A stretch of DNA of 8,719 nucleotides. Origin: Pseudomonadota bacterium (GTDB lineage: Bacteria; Pseudomonadota; Gammaproteobacteria; Burkholderiales; SG8-41). The stretch spans positions 1-8,719 of the forward strand of contig JAEYXO010000153.1 in assembly GCA_023431245.1 (NCBI GenBank), read 5' to 3'. Position numbers and translations under genes: made by a program. The notes beneath the pieces are model-generated. The model did not search any database, was not told the DNA's origin, and saw only the letters and a program-made list of their open reading frames with translations. Positions 6,268-8,719 of this stretch are shown here, piece by piece (the stretch's first letter is position 1; every line of letters starts with the position of its first letter).

Positions 6268-6713
6268 ACTACAAGATCCCGGTCTCGGTGCTGGTGCTGG
6301 TGCACACCGCCGACCTGCAGGTGCTGCTGCTGGAGCGTGCCGACCGACCGGGGTTCTGGCAGTCGGTGACGGGGAGCATGGATGAAGGCGAGACGCTGGC
6401 GCAGACCGCGCAGCGCGAACTGGCCGAAGAAACCGGCATCGTCGCGGCGCCCGGCATGCTGGTCGACTGGAAACGGCAGAACCGTTATGAAATCTACCGC
6501 CACTGGCGCGGCCGTTACGCGCCCGGCGTGACCCACAATACGGAACATGTGTTCGGATTGACGCTGCCGGCTACCCGCGACATCGTGTTGTCGCCGCGGG
6601 AGCATCTGGCCTTCGTCTGGCTGCCGTGGCGGGACGCGGCGGACCGGGTTTTTTCGTGGAGCAATGCCGAAGTGATCCGCGAACTTCCGGACAGGCTGGC
6701 GTCCGGCGCCTAA
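6264..6713 (+). CDS. nudB: Dihydroneopterin triphosphate diphosphatase NudB
   Basis: NudB removes pyrophosphate from dihydroneopterin triphosphate, an early step of folate synthesis. The 149-residue protein carries a perfect Nudix box at residues 37-59 (G37, E43, then RELAEETGI with R51, E52, E55, E56, G58), which binds the catalytic metal ions. The preceding FWQSVTGSMDEGE is characteristic of NudB rather than general Nudix hydrolases, and length agrees with the E. coli protein (150). The ATG overlaps the barstar stop by four bases; CCGGAG at 6247-6252 lies 11 bases upstream and may assist initiation. In other betaproteobacteria nudB often follows aspS closely; here the ribonuclease and barstar genes intervene. 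Confidence 0.95.
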   Translation: MNYKIPVSVLVLVHTADLQVLLLERADRPGFWQSVTGSMDEGETLAQTAQRELAEETGIVAAPGMLVDWKRQNRYEIYRHWRGRYAPGVTHNTEHVFGLTLPATRDIVLSPREHLAFVWLPWRDAADRVFSWSNAEVIRELPDRLASGA

Positions 6714-6761
6714 TCCCCTTGGCGGACCGGGATTTTCCGGGTGGTTTTTCTGTCAAAATCC

Positions 6762-6767
6762 TGTAAT
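6762..6767 (+). promoter_or_regulatory. Possible -10 box for nadA (weak)
   Basis: TGTAAT matches the -10 consensus at five of six positions and sits in the only sizeable gap (6714-6808) after nudB, in an AT-richer patch. No good -35 is present. Just upstream, a short imperfect CCGG...CCGG hairpin (about 6728-6740) before TTTTT (6745-6749) could end the nudB transcript, but its stem is only four bases. The gap and a good ribosome site suggest nadA starts a new unit. Confidence 0.3.
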
Positions 6768-6808
6768 GTAGAAACTTTTCCCGTACTGGGCATCAGAAGG
6801 GCCTGACG

Positions 6809-7906
6809 ATGGAAGCGAAAACGATCACCTTTGACGGTTTCAAGCCGCTGGCCGACGAAGCCTGCCAGGAGCGCATACTGGCCGCGCGGCAGAAGCTGGG
6901 CGAGCGCGTCGTGCTGCTGGGACACCACTATCAGCGCGCGGATGTCTACAAACACGCCGACCTGACCGGCGATTCGCTGCAGCTGTCGAAACTCGCGGCG
7001 CAGACCGACTCCGAATACATCGTGTTCTGTGGCGTGCATTTCATGGCCGAAGTGGCCGATATCCTGTCGCGGCCCTCGCAGCAGGTGATCCTGCCCGACA
7101 TGAATGCCGGCTGTTCGATGGCCGACATGGCGAGCCTGCCCAAGGTCGAGCGTGCCTGGCGTGAAATCGCCGGGGTCCTCGATCCGGATGAACACGTCAC
7201 GCCGATCACCTACATCAATTCCGCCGCCGACCTGAAGGCCTTCTGCGGCGAGCATGGCGGCATCGTCTGCACCTCGTCCAATGCGCGCGGCATCCTGCAG
7301 TGGGCGTTCAACCGTCGCGAAAAGGTGCTGTTTTTCCCCGACCAGCACCTCGGTCGCTGGACGGGTTACCTGATGGACATTCCGCTGTCCGAAATGCTGG
7401 TCTGGGATCCGGACGAGCCGATGGGCGGCCTCACTCCGCAGCAGATCAAGATGGCCAAGGTGCTGCTGTGGAAAGGGCACTGCTCGGTGCACCAGATGTT
7501 CCAGGCCCAGCACATCCTGCGCTGGCGCCAGCAACATCCGGGCGGGCTGGTGATCAGCCATCCGGAGTGCAATTTCGAGGTGTGCAAGCTGTCGGACTAT
7601 GTCGGCTCCACCGACTACATCATCAAGACCATCGCCGCGAGCCCGCCCGGATCGCGCTGGCTGGTCGGCACCGAGCTGAACCTCGTCAACCGCATTGCCG
7701 AGGAATTCGGCCCTCAGGGCAAGTCGGTGCAGTTCATGGCGCCGACGGTATGCATGTGTTCGACGATGCAGCGCATCGATCCCCAGCACCTGGCCTGGTC
7801 GCTGGAGAACCTTGTGGCCGGCAAGGTGGTGAACCCGATCAAGGTGCCGGCGTACGAGGCGGAACTGGCGCGGATCGCGCTGGAGCGCATGCTGTCTGTC
7901 TCCTGA
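6809..7906 (+). CDS. nadA: Quinolinate synthase NadA
   Basis: NadA condenses iminoaspartate (made from aspartate by NadB) with dihydroxyacetone phosphate to give quinolinate, the precursor of NAD. It is a cytoplasmic [4Fe-4S] enzyme. At 365 residues it matches the longer proteobacterial form. Motifs in order: LGHHYQRADVYKHAD near residue 37, SEYIVFCGVHFMAE, NAGCSMAD (Cys102), TYINS, CTSSNA, FFPDQHLG, HPECNFEVC (Cys254, Cys259), GTE and PTVCMCST (Cys315, Cys317). Family knowledge places the three cluster ligands at Cys102, Cys254 and one of the last pair. The ATG at 6809 is supported by AGAAGG at 6795-6800, eight bases upstream. No nadB or nadC is nearby. The downstream phosphatase-family gene starts eight bases after its stop and probably shares its transcript. 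Confidence 0.97.
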   Translation: MEAKTITFDGFKPLADEACQERILAARQKLGERVVLLGHHYQRADVYKHADLTGDSLQLSKLAAQTDSEYIVFCGVHFMAEVADILSRPSQQVILPDMNAGCSMADMASLPKVERAWREIAGVLDPDEHVTPITYINSAADLKAFCGEHGGIVCTSSNARGILQWAFNRREKVLFFPDQHLGRWTGYLMDIPLSEMLVWDPDEPMGGLTPQQIKMAKVLLWKGHCSVHQMFQAQHILRWRQQHPGGLVISHPECNFEVCKLSDYVGSTDYIIKTIAASPPGSRWLVGTELNLVNRIAEEFGPQGKSVQFMAPTVCMCSTMQRIDPQHLAWSLENLVAGKVVNPIKVPAYEAELARIALERMLSVS

Positions 7907-7913
7907 GCATGTC

Positions 7914-8696
7914 GTGACCGGCGCGCCGCTGCAGCTGAGCGTCGCCACCTACAATATCCACAAGGGCTTCTCGGTCACGCCGCTTTTCGCTCGGCGTCCG
8001 ACCCTGCATGCGCTGCGCGAGCAGCTGCGCCTGCTGAACACCGACCTGGTGTTCCTGCAGGAGGTGGTCGGCGCGCATGCCGTGCATGCCGCGCGCCACC
8101 GCGACTGGCCGGCGCAGTCCCAGTACGAATACCTCGCCGACAGCCTCTGGCACAGCCATGCCTACGGCAAGAACGCGGTCTACGATGCAGGCCACCACGG
8201 CAACGCGGTGCTGTCGCGCTACCCGATCACGAGCTGGGACAACGAGGACGTTTCCGCGCACCGCTTCGAGCGCCGCGGCCTGCTGCATTGTGAAATCGCG
8301 GTGCCCGGCTGGCCGCTTCCCCTGCACTGTGTCTGCGTCCACCTGGCGCTGACGGCGCGCGGCCGCGGCCTGCAGCTGGAACGGCTGCGCCAGCGCATCG
8401 AGCGGATGGTGCCTTCGGGCGCACCGCTGATCATCGCCGGCGATTTCAACGACTGGTACTGGCGCCATCGCGCGACCCAGGAACTGGCGCTGCCGCTGAA
8501 CATGCACGAGGTGTTCGAGTTGAAAGGTGGCGTACCCGCGCGCAGTTTTCCGGCGCTGCTGCCGCTGCTGCGGCTCGACCGCATCTATGTCCGCGGATTT
8601 TCGGTGCGCGACGTGCGCGTCCACCACGGCCGGCACTGGGGGCGGATTTCCGATCACGCGCCGCTGACCGCGCAGCTGGAGCGCCTGCGGGGTTGA
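7914..8696 (+). CDS. Endonuclease/exonuclease/phosphatase (EEP) family protein, YbhP-like
   Basis: This 260-residue protein has the metal-dependent EEP fold shared by exonuclease III, DNase I and phosphoesterases. The expected active-site residues are present in order: Asn14 in TYNIHKG, Glu50 in FLQEV, His143 in VHLAL, Asp177 and Asn179 in GDFNDW, Asp222 in LDRIYV, and Asp247-His248 in SDHAPL. Size and sequence resemble E. coli YbhP (about 253 residues), which lies next to the cardiolipin synthase gene clsB; a similar neighbour is common in betaproteobacteria, but here the window ends 23 bases after the stop. The substrate is unknown and could be nucleic acid or a phospho-ester. I use the GTG at 7914, because the nearby ATG at 7909 runs into a stop after two codons in another frame. 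There is no clear Shine-Dalgarno, so coupling to nadA, eight bases away, is likely. No signal peptide is visible. Confidence 0.9.
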   Translation: MTGAPLQLSVATYNIHKGFSVTPLFARRPTLHALREQLRLLNTDLVFLQEVVGAHAVHAARHRDWPAQSQYEYLADSLWHSHAYGKNAVYDAGHHGNAVLSRYPITSWDNEDVSAHRFERRGLLHCEIAVPGWPLPLHCVCVHLALTARGRGLQLERLRQRIERMVPSGAPLIIAGDFNDWYWRHRATQELALPLNMHEVFELKGGVPARSFPALLPLLRLDRIYVRGFSVRDVRVHHGRHWGRISDHAPLTAQLERLRG

Positions 8697-8719
8697 GTCC
8701 TGCGCCGGCCCGCGGTGCG

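Noticed and set aside
6726..6750. An intrinsic terminator after nudB
   Set aside because: The CCGG/CCGG stem is only four bases and the T-run is separated from it by several bases, so I mention it only as a possibility in the nadA promoter entry.
6710..7948. A 412-residue open frame on the minus strand across nadA
   Set aside because: It mirrors the complete NadA gene, shows no domain signature, and is explained by codon bias.
7839..8657. A 272-residue minus-strand frame opposite the EEP-family gene
   Set aside because: The plus-strand protein has all EEP active-site residues; the opposite frame is low-complexity and motif-free.

Overview
This GC-rich window looks like a chromosomal segment of a betaproteobacterium. 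The order zinc-ribbon protein, DUF502 membrane protein, aspS, nudB, EEP-family phosphatase is the familiar betaproteobacterial arrangement, the AspRS N-terminus closely matches Burkholderiales-type sequences as I remember them, and an MFS transporter directly before ssb is also common in that group. No genus can be assigned by eye. There are no tRNAs, rRNAs, insertion sequences, CRISPR arrays or phage genes. Ten complete protein genes and one truncated one fill almost the whole window.

Layout. Bases 1-1343 (+) hold the C-terminal two thirds of an MFS transporter, then ssb. A convergent gene at 1372-2298 (-) encodes a stand-alone phosphate acetyl/butyryl-transferase; a strong inverted repeat sits at the ssb/transferase junction. 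Bases 2299-2549 form a divergent promoter region with a perfect TATAAT on each strand. From 2550 to 6713 (+) runs a likely operon: FmdB-type zinc ribbon, DUF502 membrane protein, aspS, an exported barnase-type ribonuclease, its barstar inhibitor, and nudB. The ribonuclease, barstar and nudB are joined by two 4-base ATGA overlaps. After a 95-base gap come nadA (6809-7906) and an endonuclease/exonuclease/phosphatase-family protein (7914-8696).

How the genes fit together. Most are housekeeping: single-strand DNA binding, aspartyl-tRNA synthesis, folate precursor processing and NAD synthesis. The AspRS carries the residues (His32, Gly83) associated with non-discriminating enzymes, so it probably also makes Asp-tRNA(Asn) for GatCAB. 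The accessory element is the toxic ribonuclease and its inhibitor, placed inside the aspS-nudB transcription unit and translationally coupled. This is the most noteworthy feature, although barnase/barstar is a known family. I found no convincing wholly undescribed system.
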